A stretch of 42,500 nt of DNA from CAYLLN01 sp036496265 (GTDB taxonomy: Bacteria; Planctomycetota; Planctomycetia; Pirellulales; Pirellulaceae), in assembly GCA_036496265.1 (NCBI GenBank), contig DASXLL010000036.1:1-42500 (forward strand), given 5' to 3'. The position numbers and the translations under genes are program-made. The notes beneath the pieces were generated by a model, which searched no databases, was not told the origin of the DNA, and saw only the letters and a program-made list of their open reading frames with translations. Positions 7,003-16,303 of the stretch are shown here, in pieces. The number at the start of each line of letters is the position of its first letter. The first letter of the stretch is position 1.

Positions 7003-10000
7003 ATGGCGCGGTCATCTTTTCTGTTTCCGTCGTTGTGGCGTCGGCGCAAATTGGAGCGGAGCGAAGCGCGATTGAATCGGCGGCCGTTGCGGCCGCAGCT
7101 GGAGTCGCTGGAGCGGCGCGATTTGCTGGCCAGCTTTACGACGCTGGAAGATATGGCGCTGGTGGTGAGCGATCCGAATCTCGTCCACGCGGGATTGATC
7201 GCTGGTCCGGCGCACGGAAAAGTTTCGTTTAGCGATGCGGGCGGATTCACTTATACGCCGGCGGAGAATTACAACGGCCAGGATGCGTTCGTCTATGGCT
7301 TCGCCAACAGTGCGGGCGGGACGACGCTGACGGGCAATGAGACCGCAGCGATCACGGTGCAGTCGGTGAACGACGCGCCGAGCGGCGCGGATATGTCGCG
7401 GCAGGTTTCGCCGAATGCGGCTTATACGTTTCAGGCGTCGGATTTTGGGTTCATCGATCCGAAGGACAACCCGCCCAATAGTTTTTTGGCTGTGAAAATC
7501 GTGACATTGCCTGCGGTGGGTCAGTTAGTCAGTGGTAATGTGCCAGTGTCTGCCGGCCAGGCGATTCCGATCGTCGATGTCCAACTAGGGCTACTCAAGT
7601 ACATCCCGGACCCAACAAACACGACGGCAACGAACGGGGCAAGCTTTACTTTTGCGGTGCAAGATAATGGCGGGGTCGCGAATGGCGGGGTCGATGCCGA
7701 TCAGACGCCGAATAAGTTGACGATCTATGTCGCGCCGGTCGTTCAGCCGCCGAAGTTGACGGCAAATCCAAATTCTTATGTCGCTGCGCAAAACGGGACG
7801 CTAACGATTGGTGCGCCGGGCGTATTGGGAAATGACACGAAATCTGGCGACGGAATCGTGGCGGGATCGTGGGCGGCAAGGCTGAAGAATGGAGCGTCGC
7901 ACGGCACTGTGACGCTCAATACGGACGGCAGCTTCACCTATCAGCCGGCGGCGGATTACACGGGCCTGGATACCTTTACCTATTACGACACGGCGACGTA
8001 TGTGCCGCCGAGCACGAATGGGGCGGTGAGCGATCCGATCACAATTGTCAGCAACACGGTGACGGTGACGCTCCTCGTGCGGTCGCCGGCGCCCTTTGTT
8101 TTTGCCCAAAACGACACATTCCTAGCGACTCCCAATGCGCCGCTGGCAATTGCTGCGCCGGGCGTGCTGAAGAATGATGTCGTTTATACGAGCGACGTGA
8201 CGAACACTACGCCGGCACCGGCGGCGGTGCTGAACGTTCCGCTGCAAGCGGCGCTCGTGACGGACGTAGCGCACGGGACATTGACTTTGGCGGCTGACGG
8301 TAGCTTCAGTTATGTGCCGGCGAAGGACTTTACCGGCACGGATACGTTCACCTATCGTGCGAGCGTTGCGCCGACGGGCGCTGGCACGCCGGCGTCGAAT
8401 CCGGATTCGCATGACGTGGCTACGGTCTCGATCTTTGTCTTCGCGCCACAAGCCACCAACGATGTTTATTCCACGCCGCAGGATGCGCAATTGACGGTTG
8501 CTGCACCGGGCGTGCTGGGCAATGACCAGCCGGCGGATGGTCATGCGATATCCGCGACGTTGATTACCAACACCTTGCACGGCGCTTTATCGCTGAACGC
8601 CGACGGCAGCTTCACGTATAAACCGGCCAGCGGCTTCTTTGGCACCGACTCGTTTGTTTATCGAGCGGTTGATTCGAGCGCCGCAGCGGCGGGCGACCCA
8701 CTGGACGCTTCCAACTTGACGGCGAGCCAGGTTTTGGAATTGATCAATCATGGCTACAACGGCCTCGCGGTCGTAACGATTCATGTTGAGCCGGTGACGC
8801 CGAAGGTGATTGCGAACAATGACACGTACGTGGCGGCGACGAATGTGGCGCTGGATGTGGCTGCACCGGGCGTGCTGAAGAACGATTATTTGATTCTGGG
8901 CGATCCGACGACCGGCAGCAGCACAACCAATACGTCGCCGGTGGCCGGGTATCCGCTGATGGCGGTGCTCGTTGCTCAGCCGACGAACGGGACACTGGAA
9001 CTGCACAGCGACGGCAGCTTCCACTATGTGCCGAAAACGGATTTCAGCGGCGCGGACACGTTCACCTATCAGGCCGTTTTGAATGCGAGTGCATCCGCTG
9101 GCGCGGATCCGATCACGGCGACGAGCGCGCTGGCCACGGTGACGATCAACGTCGCGCCGATCGCTCCATCACCCGTTGCGTTCGACGATTCGTACTCGAC
9201 GGCGGCCGGCACACAGTTAACAATTCCCGCGCCGGGCGTGACCGGCAACGACACGAAGGCGAATGGAGCGACGCTGCTAGCGGTCATTGGCAGCCGGCCG
9301 TCGAACGGAAATATCGAGTTCCATTCGGACGGCAGTTTTTCATACACGCCCGCCAGCGGCTTCACGGGAACCGACACGTTCACCTACCAAGATCTGGAAC
9401 TGCTCGGCAGCCCGGCTCCGCCTCCCGATGACCCGAACCATTACATCAGCAATTTCGCCACCGTCACGATCAACGTTAAGGCGGTCGTCACTGCGCCGGT
9501 CGCCGTCAACGACGAATTTCACATCAATCAAGGCACGCCGCTGATCGCCGATCCGCCGGGTGTGCTGGCGAACGACAAGGCCCCGCCTGGAGACAAACTG
9601 AGCGCCGTCCTTAATAGCGACGTTTCCAATGGCACGCTGAACTTGACCGCCTCCGGCGGCTTTTCTTACACGCCCGCCGCCGGCTTCAGCGGCGTCGATT
9701 CGTTCACGTATTACGACATCGATACGAGCGCGACGAATAGCGACGCCACGACGAGCGTCAAGAGCAACGTCGCGACCGTCAAGATTTATGTGCAATCGAC
9801 GACGGTCAAGGTCTATGCCCTTGATGATACCTATGGCGTCGCGGAGAACGGCTCGCTCTCGATCGACAAGCCCGGCGTGCTGGCCAACGATACGACGGTT
9901 CCACCGCCGTTGTTGGGGGCGACGCCCGATGCCAATGGCAATCTGAGCGGCCAACCGGGCTCGCCGATTGCGAATTTGCCGCTAATGGCGACGCTATTGA

Positions 10001-11934
10001 CGGGTACGCAAAGTGGCGATTTGACGCTGAACGCCGACGGCAGCTTTTCGTATAAGCCGCATGGGAATTTCGTGGGCGCCGACACATTCACTTATCGCGC
10101 GAGCGTGGTGACGAGCACGCCGCCGGGCGGTGGCGGCGATCCGACAACGAACACAACGGCCACGTCGAACTTCGTATGCCCGCAGAATGCGATCTGCGCA
10201 ACGCCGCCTGACGACGTGGCGACGGTGACCATCTATGTCAAGCCGCCGCCAGGGCCGGTGGCGGTGAACGATTTTTATCTGACCGCGGAAAACACGGCGC
10301 TGGGAATTGGCATGCCGGGCGTGCTGACGAATGACTACATCAGGCCGGCGCCGGCGCAGCCGGGCGCGACGCCGAATACAGGCTCGCCAATCATGATTCC
10401 GCTGACGGCGGTGTTGGTCGCGGGTCCGACGAATGGGACATTGGCGCTAAATGGCGATGGCAGCTTCAAATATACGCCGAATGGCGATTTTGTCGGCATC
10501 GACACGTTCACGTATCAGGACAGCGAAGTCACGCCGACCGCCGGTGGCACGGCGACCGATTCTGCGCCAATCCTAAGCAACATTGCGACGGTGTCGATTC
10601 GTGTGGTTGCGGCCGTCGCGCATAACGACAACTATGCGACGGATGTGAACACGGCGCTCGATGTGATCGCGCCGGGCGTGTTGGGCAACGATGCGGGCGG
10701 GTCGGCGGCTCATCCGCTGATGTCCACACTGCTCGCCGGGCCGATGCACGGCACGCTGAAGCTCAACGCCGACGGCAGCTTCGATTATCAGCCGGCCACG
10801 GGTTATTCGGGGCCGGATATGTTCTCGTACCGCGCCAGCGACGGCACGACAACGACTAGTCCAACCACGACGAATTCGACGGCCGTCGATCCGGCGACGG
10901 GCACGGTGCTCGCGACGGCGGTCAGCGGCGATGCGAACCGGCCGATCAACGCTTATGACATCGGCGTCGTAAAAATCTATGTCCGGCCGCCGGCGCCGAC
11001 GATTCAGGCTCATGACGACAAGTATTTGACGCCGGAAAATACGACATTGACGATCGGTGCGCCGGGCGTGTTGGCCAATGACTATGGACCGGTCAATGTT
11101 CCGGTGATTGCGGCCCTGGTCGATAAGCCGACGCACGGCACGGTCACGCTCGGCGAAAAAGGCGACTTCATTTATACGCCGGAAGCCGATTTTTCCGGCG
11201 AGGACAAATTTACGTATAGCGCGAGCGTGGCGGCAGCCGCTGGCTCGACGACCAGCGCGATCAAGAGCGGCCTGGCGACGGTCGTGATCTATGTCGCCGC
11301 GCCAAACACGACGCCGTCGGTGATTATCGGCGGCGATCAGACCACGACGGATGAAAGCGGGCCACAGCAGGTTACGGATTATGCCGCGGTGGTCGCGGTG
11401 GATAGCGATGGCGCCCCGCCGGCGATTAACGTCAGCACCGATAAGCCCAATTTGTTCAGCACGCCGCCGAGCATCGATCCGACTGGGCAGTTGATCTATA
11501 CGCCCGCGCCCAACGCGAGCGGCACGGCAACGATCACGGTGACGACCGGCGGCGATCCGACGACGGGCGAAGAGAGTGATTCGCAGACGTTCACGATTCA
11601 CATCGATAAGCCGCATGCGTTTACGAACACGGCTGACCCGTGCGATGTGACGGACGACAACACGGTCGCCGCGGATGATGTGTTGAGCGTCATCAACTAC
11701 ATCAACGCCCATGGCAGCTCGCCGGTCAGCCAGGCGCCGACCAATCTCGTGAAGCACCTGTATTATGATGTGGATAAGGACGATGTGATCGCGGCGATCG
11801 ATGTGCTGTTGGTCATCAACTATATCAACGCCCATCACTCCGCGCCGGCCACGGACGCCAACATCGACTCGTCGCTGCTCACGTTGGTCGCGCAGGATAC
11901 GGCCGATGCAACGATCGGAAAGAAGAAAACGTAG
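7003..11934 (+). CDS. Giant cadherin-like (Big_9/VCBS-type) repeat protein with dockerin
   Basis: A 1643-residue protein predicted to be exported. The Arg-rich N-terminus leads to LESLERRDLLASF (about residues 33-45), the planctomycetal LEPR-XLL tag. After two divergent domains come ten tandem units starting near residues 248, 362, 480, 600, 722, 831, 935, 1082, 1202 and 1332; each opens with a form of NDxYxxxxNxxLxIxAPGVLxND and closes with LNADGSFxYxP and GxDTFTY. These match bacterial Ig-like/cadherin-like repeats, and the ND and DxD residues suggest calcium binding at unit borders. A further Ig-like domain follows, then a dockerin-like pair: DVTDDNTVAADDVLSVINYI and DVDKDDVIAAIDVLLVINYI, two EF-hand-type segments. 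ATG at 7003 has AGG about ten bases upstream. A surface adhesin or sheath role is inferred. Confidence 0.93.
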   Translation: MARSSFLFPSLWRRRKLERSEARLNRRPLRPQLESLERRDLLASFTTLEDMALVVSDPNLVHAGLIAGPAHGKVSFSDAGGFTYTPAENYNGQDAFVYGFANSAGGTTLTGNETAAITVQSVNDAPSGADMSRQVSPNAAYTFQASDFGFIDPKDNPPNSFLAVKIVTLPAVGQLVSGNVPVSAGQAIPIVDVQLGLLKYIPDPTNTTATNGASFTFAVQDNGGVANGGVDADQTPNKLTIYVAPVVQPPKLTANPNSYVAAQNGTLTIGAPGVLGNDTKSGDGIVAGSWAARLKNGASHGTVTLNTDGSFTYQPAADYTGLDTFTYYDTATYVPPSTNGAVSDPITIVSNTVTVTLLVRSPAPFVFAQNDTFLATPNAPLAIAAPGVLKNDVVYTSDVTNTTPAPAAVLNVPLQAALVTDVAHGTLTLAADGSFSYVPAKDFTGTDTFTYRASVAPTGAGTPASNPDSHDVATVSIFVFAPQATNDVYSTPQDAQLTVAAPGVLGNDQPADGHAISATLITNTLHGALSLNADGSFTYKPASGFFGTDSFVYRAVDSSAAAAGDPLDASNLTASQVLELINHGYNGLAVVTIHVEPVTPKVIANNDTYVAATNVALDVAAPGVLKNDYLILGDPTTGSSTTNTSPVAGYPLMAVLVAQPTNGTLELHSDGSFHYVPKTDFSGADTFTYQAVLNASASAGADPITATSALATVTINVAPIAPSPVAFDDSYSTAAGTQLTIPAPGVTGNDTKANGATLLAVIGSRPSNGNIEFHSDGSFSYTPASGFTGTDTFTYQDLELLGSPAPPPDDPNHYISNFATVTINVKAVVTAPVAVNDEFHINQGTPLIADPPGVLANDKAPPGDKLSAVLNSDVSNGTLNLTASGGFSYTPAAGFSGVDSFTYYDIDTSATNSDATTSVKSNVATVKIYVQSTTVKVYALDDTYGVAENGSLSIDKPGVLANDTTVPPPLLGATPDANGNLSGQPGSPIANLPLMATLLTGTQSGDLTLNADGSFSYKPHGNFVGADTFTYRASVVTSTPPGGGGDPTTNTTATSNFVCPQNAICATPPDDVATVTIYVKPPPGPVAVNDFYLTAENTALGIGMPGVLTNDYIRPAPAQPGATPNTGSPIMIPLTAVLVAGPTNGTLALNGDGSFKYTPNGDFVGIDTFTYQDSEVTPTAGGTATDSAPILSNIATVSIRVVAAVAHNDNYATDVNTALDVIAPGVLGNDAGGSAAHPLMSTLLAGPMHGTLKLNADGSFDYQPATGYSGPDMFSYRASDGTTTTSPTTTNSTAVDPATGTVLATAVSGDANRPINAYDIGVVKIYVRPPAPTIQAHDDKYLTPENTTLTIGAPGVLANDYGPVNVPVIAALVDKPTHGTVTLGEKGDFIYTPEADFSGEDKFTYSASVAAAAGSTTSAIKSGLATVVIYVAAPNTTPSVIIGGDQTTTDESGPQQVTDYAAVVAVDSDGAPPAINVSTDKPNLFSTPPSIDPTGQLIYTPAPNASGTATITVTTGGDPTTGEESDSQTFTIHIDKPHAFTNTADPCDVTDDNTVAADDVLSVINYINAHGSSPVSQAPTNLVKHLYYDVDKDDVIAAIDVLLVINYINAHHSAPATDANIDSSLLTLVAQDTADATIGKKKT

Positions 11935-12177
11935 CTTTCCCTGCTTCTTGCTGTGACAAATCGCCGCGGTGCGTCAGTTCTTCGCGCCGCGGCATGACGG
12001 TTTGTCGCGTTCTTTTTCGCGAGATGGCGTTTGCGCGTCGAAATCGTTCTGCGCTTGTGTGCAATCGCTTTCTTCCGGCGCGGCAAGTGCTGTCCGTCTT
12101 GCTCTACGGACTCGATCGCGAGCGCGCGGGCGGCGCGAGAGACATTTATCGGAGGCTTTAAAAGAAGGGACTTAGCG

Positions 12178-13386
12178 ATGAAAACGACCCTATTCAGTTT
12201 TGCACGGAAGGGGCTTGCTAGCGGGGCGATTTTGCTAGCGGCCGGATGGAGCGGCGCCGCGGCGCAAGACCCCAGTGGCAACAATCAGAATCCGAGTGGA
12301 CAAGACCCAAGCGGAACGAGCCGCCAAGAGGCTCGCGACACTGCGAAGGAAAAAACCGATGCCGCCAAGGCTCAGAAGCAGGGCGCGCGGGAGGAAATTC
12401 GCGACGCCCGTGAGGGGGCTCGCGATACGGCTCGCGACGACCGGCAGACGACCCGCAATGCGAAGGAAGGCGCTCGCGATGACGTGCGGGGCGCGCGGGT
12501 CGAGAAGCGGGACGCCGTGTATGACGCACGTGAAGGCGGCCGCGACACGGCCCGGGATGACCGGCAGACGACGCGCGACGCCCGCGAGGGAGCGCGGGAC
12601 ACCGTGGGCGATGAACGCCGCACCATTCGCGATGCCCGCCGTGATGTGCGCGAGGCTCGGCGGGAATTCATCGCGTCGCGAATTCGCTCCGGCGATCTGG
12701 GGCTGTGGTTCCGGCGCATGACGGACGGGCTCGCTGTTTCTGACATTGCCAGGAGCGGCGCAATCAGCCAAAGCGGGCTGAAAGAGGGCGATACAATCGT
12801 ATCCGTCAATGGTCAGACCGTTTCCAGCGAACGAGGGTTCGTCGATCAGCTTTTTGCCGGTCATGATAACAACAAGCCGGCGCAAGTCGTCGTCAAACGC
12901 AATGGCCAAGAGCAAATGCTCTGGGTTCAAACCAAGCCGTTCGTGGACGAGCACCTCAATAGCGACGATCGCCTGCGCGATTTTGGTTTGATTCTAGATC
13001 AGGAAAACCCGAACCACGTCAAAGTGCAGGCCGTCATTCCGCAATCGCCGGCCTTTTATGCTGGCGTTAAGGGCGGCGACGTGATTACCGGCATCGGCGG
13101 CCAGCGAGTCGCGCAGTTGGCGGATTTCATCAAGTCGCTGGCCGGCGCGAACAACAGCACCGCCCAACTCGATGTGAATCGGAACAACCAGCAACGTCAA
13201 CTCGAAATCGAAGTGCCCGATCCGTTCCAGAACCAGGCCCGGACGGCGCTGAGGCCGAATTTCGACGCGAATGGAGCTCAGCAACCGGCGCAGCAGCAAC
13301 CGGCGGCGACTAATACGACGCCGAACAATGGCTCGCGCGTGCCGGCGAATACACAGCCGCGGCTGATTAACCCGCCACGGCAGTAG
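12178..13386 (+). CDS. Secreted double-PDZ protein with charged helical repeat region
   Basis: A 402-residue protein. Residues 1-29 form a signal peptide ending GAAAQ. Residues 31-46 contain three (Q/N)DPSG or NPSG repeats. Residues about 50-170 are almost entirely Arg, Asp, Glu and Ala and contain 18-residue repeats (DAREGARDTARDDRQTTR at 76-93 and a near copy at 116-133), which should form a long charged helix. Two PDZ domains follow, about 175-255 (SGLKEGDTIVSVNGQTV) and 265-346 (FYAGVKGGDVITGIGGQRV). The tail is Gln/Pro/Asn-rich. No protease domain is present, so it is a periplasmic or surface scaffold rather than a DegP-type enzyme. ATG at 12178 is preceded by AAGAAGGGA at good spacing; the frame extends upstream to 12031 without a ribosome site. 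Confidence 0.88.
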   Translation: MKTTLFSFARKGLASGAILLAAGWSGAAAQDPSGNNQNPSGQDPSGTSRQEARDTAKEKTDAAKAQKQGAREEIRDAREGARDTARDDRQTTRNAKEGARDDVRGARVEKRDAVYDAREGGRDTARDDRQTTRDAREGARDTVGDERRTIRDARRDVREARREFIASRIRSGDLGLWFRRMTDGLAVSDIARSGAISQSGLKEGDTIVSVNGQTVSSERGFVDQLFAGHDNNKPAQVVVKRNGQEQMLWVQTKPFVDEHLNSDDRLRDFGLILDQENPNHVKVQAVIPQSPAFYAGVKGGDVITGIGGQRVAQLADFIKSLAGANNSTAQLDVNRNNQQRQLEIEVPDPFQNQARTALRPNFDANGAQQPAQQQPAATNTTPNNGSRVPANTQPRLINPPRQ

Positions 13387-13394
13387 CGAACCTG

Positions 13395-13440
13395 ACGACG
13401 CAGAGCGTCGTGATCTTGCGTCCCCACGCAGAGCGTGGGG
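13395..13440. repeat. Two-hairpin palindromic repeat, family B, copy 1
   Basis: ACGACGC-AGA-GCGTCGT (13395-13411) and CCCCACGC-AGA-GCGTGGGG (13422-13440) form two perfect hairpins, followed by ACGAGAGG. It starts nine bases after the stop codon of the PDZ gene and may act as its transcript end. A third degenerate unit with GGAGCGTGGGCACGAG follows to 13476. A second copy is at 41653-41695. Confidence 0.85.
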
Positions 13441-13530
13441 ACGAGAGGCCGGGATAAGGCGGAGCGTGGGCACGAGCGGCGACTGCTCTGCCCTGCCCCG
13501 CCTTTTTCGTTGGGTGTTGATGTGGGGCGA

Positions 13531-14157
13531 TCACGGCCTTGTTTTCCTCGGCGGAAGTTTTTTCGGACGACGCCCACGGCGGATGCTGGTCATCACGGGA
13601 ACGTAGGAAAGTTCTTCGCCCTCATCGACGGCGCGGAGCAGCAGGCCGCCGCGGCTCATATCGCCGCGGCCGACAAAGTCTTGTGGGAAGACGAGGCGAT
13701 CGCCGAACGCTTCGTGAAGGATTGGAACGTATTTATCGCTGGCGACGCTGCCGAGCAAAACGGCGGGGCCGGTGTTCGGAAGGATTTTGGCCAGCTTCGC
13801 CGCGTCGCGAAGTAGCGGCTCCCGGTAGCGCGGCTCGTCGATGTGGATGGGGACTTCGCTGAATTGCCGAAGTTCGTCCAGGGTAATGATGGTTGCGGGA
13901 TCGATGAGACCGCGGCCGGCGGTGATCGTCCAAATGGCATTGGAATCTGCTCGTGGTTGTGAAAATGCACGAGCATAGGTCAGTTTCCCGCGGTAATAGA
14001 GGCCGCTGAGGAAGCTGAAGATCTCGCCCAGCGTGGCGCCTTCACTGCGGAGCTTGCGGGCGAGGAAAAACTCGGCCCGCTCGTTGAACAAGAGTGCGGC
14101 GCGCTGGCCGGAGCAGCTCGCTGGGGAGAGGAGGACGAGTTGGTTCAGACCGGACAT
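13531..14157 (-). CDS. Conserved-looking protein of unknown function
   Basis: A 208-residue soluble protein that I cannot place in a named family. It begins MSGLNQLVLLSPASCSG, has an N-terminal helical part with LLFNERAEFFLARKLRS and GEIFSFLSGLYYRGKLTYA, a central section with TLDELRQFSEVPIHIDEPRY and LPNTGPAVLLGS, and a basic C-terminal tail RRGRRPKKLPPRK that could contact nucleic acid or acidic lipid. Codon use matches neighbouring genes and no shadow frame competes. It is followed on the same strand by no close gene and preceded, after an 80-nt gap holding a heptanucleotide array, by the DUF1598 gene, so the two may be co-transcribed. Confidence 0.75.
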   Translation of the reverse strand: MSGLNQLVLLSPASCSGQRAALLFNERAEFFLARKLRSEGATLGEIFSFLSGLYYRGKLTYARAFSQPRADSNAIWTITAGRGLIDPATIITLDELRQFSEVPIHIDEPRYREPLLRDAAKLAKILPNTGPAVLLGSVASDKYVPILHEAFGDRLVFPQDFVGRGDMSRGGLLLRAVDEGEELSYVPVMTSIRRGRRPKKLPPRKTRP

Positions 14158-14193
14158 GGATAGGGAATTTCAGCGGCGAGCCAAGGAAGACAG

Positions 14194-14221
14194 TGTCCGT
14201 TGTCCGTTGTCCGTTGTCAGT
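14194..14221. repeat. Heptanucleotide array between two minus-strand genes
   Basis: Four 7-nt units, three TGTCCGT and one TGTCAGT. It lies in the 80-nt gap between the end of the DUF1598 gene and the start of the unknown gene, so it is probably transcribed. Confidence 0.85.
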
Positions 14222-14237
14222 GGTTGTTGCGGGTCAA

Positions 14238-15647
14238 TTAGTCCCACCACCAGCGAGTTGTGGAGGGCGGAATGGCCGATTGACGCGTGGCGGTGAGGTC
14301 GGCTTTCGTTTCGACGTGATTGAGGACAGACCAGGAATCGATTTGTATGCCGCCAGAGAGGCTGAGGATCCAGTCGGGGCCGCGGCGGATGAGGCTGGCG
14401 CGGGAGTCAATGGTTTTGGGGATTTGATATTCGGCGACGGCGAGGCGTTTTTCGTCGAGCAGCAGCGAAAGATCGCATGCGGCGGCCGTGGGCAGGTCTT
14501 CTTTGACGAGCAGCGCGGCGACGACGGCGAGGTCCATGCAATTGCGGAGCTCGCCGAAGACGGGGAAGACTTTGGAGAGGGCTTGGAAGTTAGTCGTCAT
14601 GGCGTCGGCCCATTTTTTGGCGGTGGGATCGGCGCGGCCGGCGTTGACGACGGCGCCGGCGGAGCTGAGGTAGCCCTCCTCGGTCAACGTTTGCACACCG
14701 GAACCGCGAATTTGCCAAGCGCGGCCGGCGGCGTCTTTTCGTAGCGGTTCATAGTGCGGGGCCATCCACCAGCGGGGCATAGCGCTTTTGGGCAGCGGCG
14801 CGGAACGGCTCGCGAGGAGCTTCATATAGCTCGGTAAGTCGTCAATCGGCGCGGGCTCGAAGTTCATCCCGAGGCGCTTCATGAGAAAGTCGGAGGCGAC
14901 GAGGACCTGAGCGAAATGGCTGCCGGGCGGGACGCCGGTAATCGTCACGCGCTGGGGGCCGAGGGCTTTTTCCATCCGATCGACGGCTGCTGCGTTGAGG
15001 TTCCGAGCGTGCAAGAGCGGCTTGAGGCGGTGGAGGCCTTCTTCGGTGGGGTCGATCGAGCAAGAAATGCCGCGGTCCATGGCGGCGGCTTTGGCGGTGC
15101 GGAGCGCAATCAGCAGATCGTCGAGTTGCAACGTCGGCTGGCCGCTCGTCTGGCCGACAGAGTTGCCCTGATCGTCGATGCGCCAGCCTTCGGCGGGGCC
15201 GGCGAGGATAATGTCGTTGTGCTCAGGATAGACGAAGACGTATTCGACACGTGTGAGGCCGGCGAGGTTTTGCAGATCGCTGCCGGGCGCTTTTCGCGCA
15301 GTTATTTTCTCTTGAAGGGCGGCGGAGAGGCGGCGGAGGGAGATTTTGCGGAGCGGGCTGGCGGCGTTGATGTCGGAATCGATGACTGCGAGCGCTTTGA
15401 GGCGGGCGTCGCGGAGGCTACCGCCGGTTTCGACGTCACTGCGCGAGACGGCGCCAGCGGCGTCGATCGAAATGCCGCCGACGCGTCCGCTGTTGCCGAT
15501 GACAGGCACGAGGCCAACGACGAAGGGCTGAACGGAGGTGTCGCTGATGGCTTGGCCGCGAGTCGGCGAGACACCGGCGAGGAGAACGAGCAGAATGGCC
15601 CCGGCGAAGCGGCAATCAAAACGGGTCCGTAATGGGAACGATTGCAT
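14238..15647 (-). CDS. Secreted DUF1598 family protein
   Basis: A 469-residue protein with an N-terminal signal sequence (FAGAILLVLLAGVSPTRGQA). The segment LAGLTRVEYVFVYPEHND followed by IILAGPAEGW is the hallmark of the DUF1598 family, which is found in planctomycetes and has no known activity. Further features are PTEEGLHRLKPLLHARN, FAQVLVASDFLMKRLGM, RWWMAPHYEPL and a WWWD ending. The ATG at 15647 is chosen because AAGGAG lies about seven bases upstream; an ATG six codons earlier (15665) has no such site. It is expected to act in the periplasm or outer compartment. The neighbouring upstream gap holds an inverted repeat at 15722-15791. Confidence 0.8.
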   Translation of the reverse strand: MQSFPLRTRFDCRFAGAILLVLLAGVSPTRGQAISDTSVQPFVVGLVPVIGNSGRVGGISIDAAGAVSRSDVETGGSLRDARLKALAVIDSDINAASPLRKISLRRLSAALQEKITARKAPGSDLQNLAGLTRVEYVFVYPEHNDIILAGPAEGWRIDDQGNSVGQTSGQPTLQLDDLLIALRTAKAAAMDRGISCSIDPTEEGLHRLKPLLHARNLNAAAVDRMEKALGPQRVTITGVPPGSHFAQVLVASDFLMKRLGMNFEPAPIDDLPSYMKLLASRSAPLPKSAMPRWWMAPHYEPLRKDAAGRAWQIRGSGVQTLTEEGYLSSAGAVVNAGRADPTAKKWADAMTTNFQALSKVFPVFGELRNCMDLAVVAALLVKEDLPTAAACDLSLLLDEKRLAVAEYQIPKTIDSRASLIRRGPDWILSLSGGIQIDSWSVLNHVETKADLTATRQSAIPPSTTRWWWD

Positions 15648-15721
15648 GCGCGGCTCCTTCAGCAATGCATGGCCCCTGCAACGTTCACGGTATCACCTTG
15701 CTAGCTGCGGGGGAAGCGAAC

Positions 15722-15791
15722 GGGGTCGAAAGTCAATTGCGGCATCGATTGTCCAATTGGTTCGCGGATACCGCAATTGACTCCCGACCCC
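15722..15791. repeat. 21-bp inverted repeat, MITE- or REP-like
   Basis: The left arm 15722-15742 begins GGGGTCG and ends CAATTGCGG; the right arm 15771-15791 is its reverse complement with two mismatches. The 28-nt loop contains CCAATTGG. Directly after the right arm, CGACCCC(A/T)CCCGTG-type 16-bp units occur twice. It lies in the 309-bp gap between the divergent DUF1598 and small secreted-protein genes; nothing else is seen in that gap. Confidence 0.8.
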
Positions 15792-15956
15792 ACCCCGTGC
15801 CGACCCCATCCCGTGTGCCGCCTACTAGCTTGCCGAGATTACGCGGCTTCGGCGGTTTCGTGTCACCGCCATACAAAACGGCAAGTTGGGTTTTCTTTCG
15901 CGGCCGCGTGCGACGATTGTCTAAATAGAGACGACGACCCACAAGTTAGAACGGCC

Positions 15957-16232
15957 ATGCGTAATTTTGTGCGTGCCTGGATTCGCGTGATAGCAGCCTG
16001 TGTGCTGGCAGTTGCTCTGGCCGGCAGTGCGCAGGCGGGGCCACCAACCTATCTGATGCTGCGGCGGCCGGAGTCGCCGGGGAAGCATTATCAGCCAGGG
16101 AAGCCGGATGCGGCGATGCTGGATGCGCGGACGAGCGGGTATGCGTACGGTTTTTTTGGCGTTGCGCCGCGGAGCCATGCGTCGCGGCATTTTGGGATCA
16201 ACCGAACTTACACGCAGTGGAGCTTCTGGTGA
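15957..16232 (+). CDS. Small secreted protein, 91 residues
   Basis: Residues 1-28 form a clear signal peptide (RVIAACVLAVALAGSAQA, cleavage after AQA). The mature part of about 63 residues is Gly-, Tyr-, Arg- and His-rich and ends SGYAYGFFGVAPRSHASRHF then INRTYTQWSFW, an aromatic pattern that suggests a small surface or periplasmic protein. I do not recognise a named domain. The ATG at 15957 is the first codon compatible with the signal peptide; the frame is open further upstream to 15777 but that part crosses the repeat. It is convergent with the Omp85 barrel gene, with a hairpin at 16280-16298 between them. Confidence 0.75.
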   Translation: MRNFVRAWIRVIAACVLAVALAGSAQAGPPTYLMLRRPESPGKHYQPGKPDAAMLDARTSGYAYGFFGVAPRSHASRHFGINRTYTQWSFW

Positions 16233-16270
16233 TCAGTCGTCGCCTGTACAGAACGCCGAGGAATCGTTCG

Positions 16271-16298
16271 TAAAAGAATGGCAGGCGGGAAGCCTGCC
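16271..16298 (-). terminator. Family C hairpin acting as likely terminator
   Basis: GGCAGGC (16280-16286) and GCCTGCC (16292-16298) pair around GGGAA. Read on the minus strand the hairpin is followed by ATTCTTTT and lies just after the stop codon of the Omp85 barrel gene. The sequence belongs to the GGCAGGC repeat family also present at 31322-31401, so a dispersed repeat seems to serve as terminator between convergent genes. Confidence 0.65.
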
Positions 16299-16303
16299 CC
16301 ACG

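Noticed and set aside
10573..11838. Long minus-strand open frame (421 codons) opposite the giant surface protein
   Set aside because: Arg/His/Ile-rich with no domain pattern; it mirrors the repeated GC-rich codons of the plus-strand gene, whose domains are clear.
12031..12177. Longer N-terminus of the PDZ protein from 12031
   Set aside because: It would bury the signal peptide 50 residues inside the protein; the ATG at 12178 has a good ribosome site.
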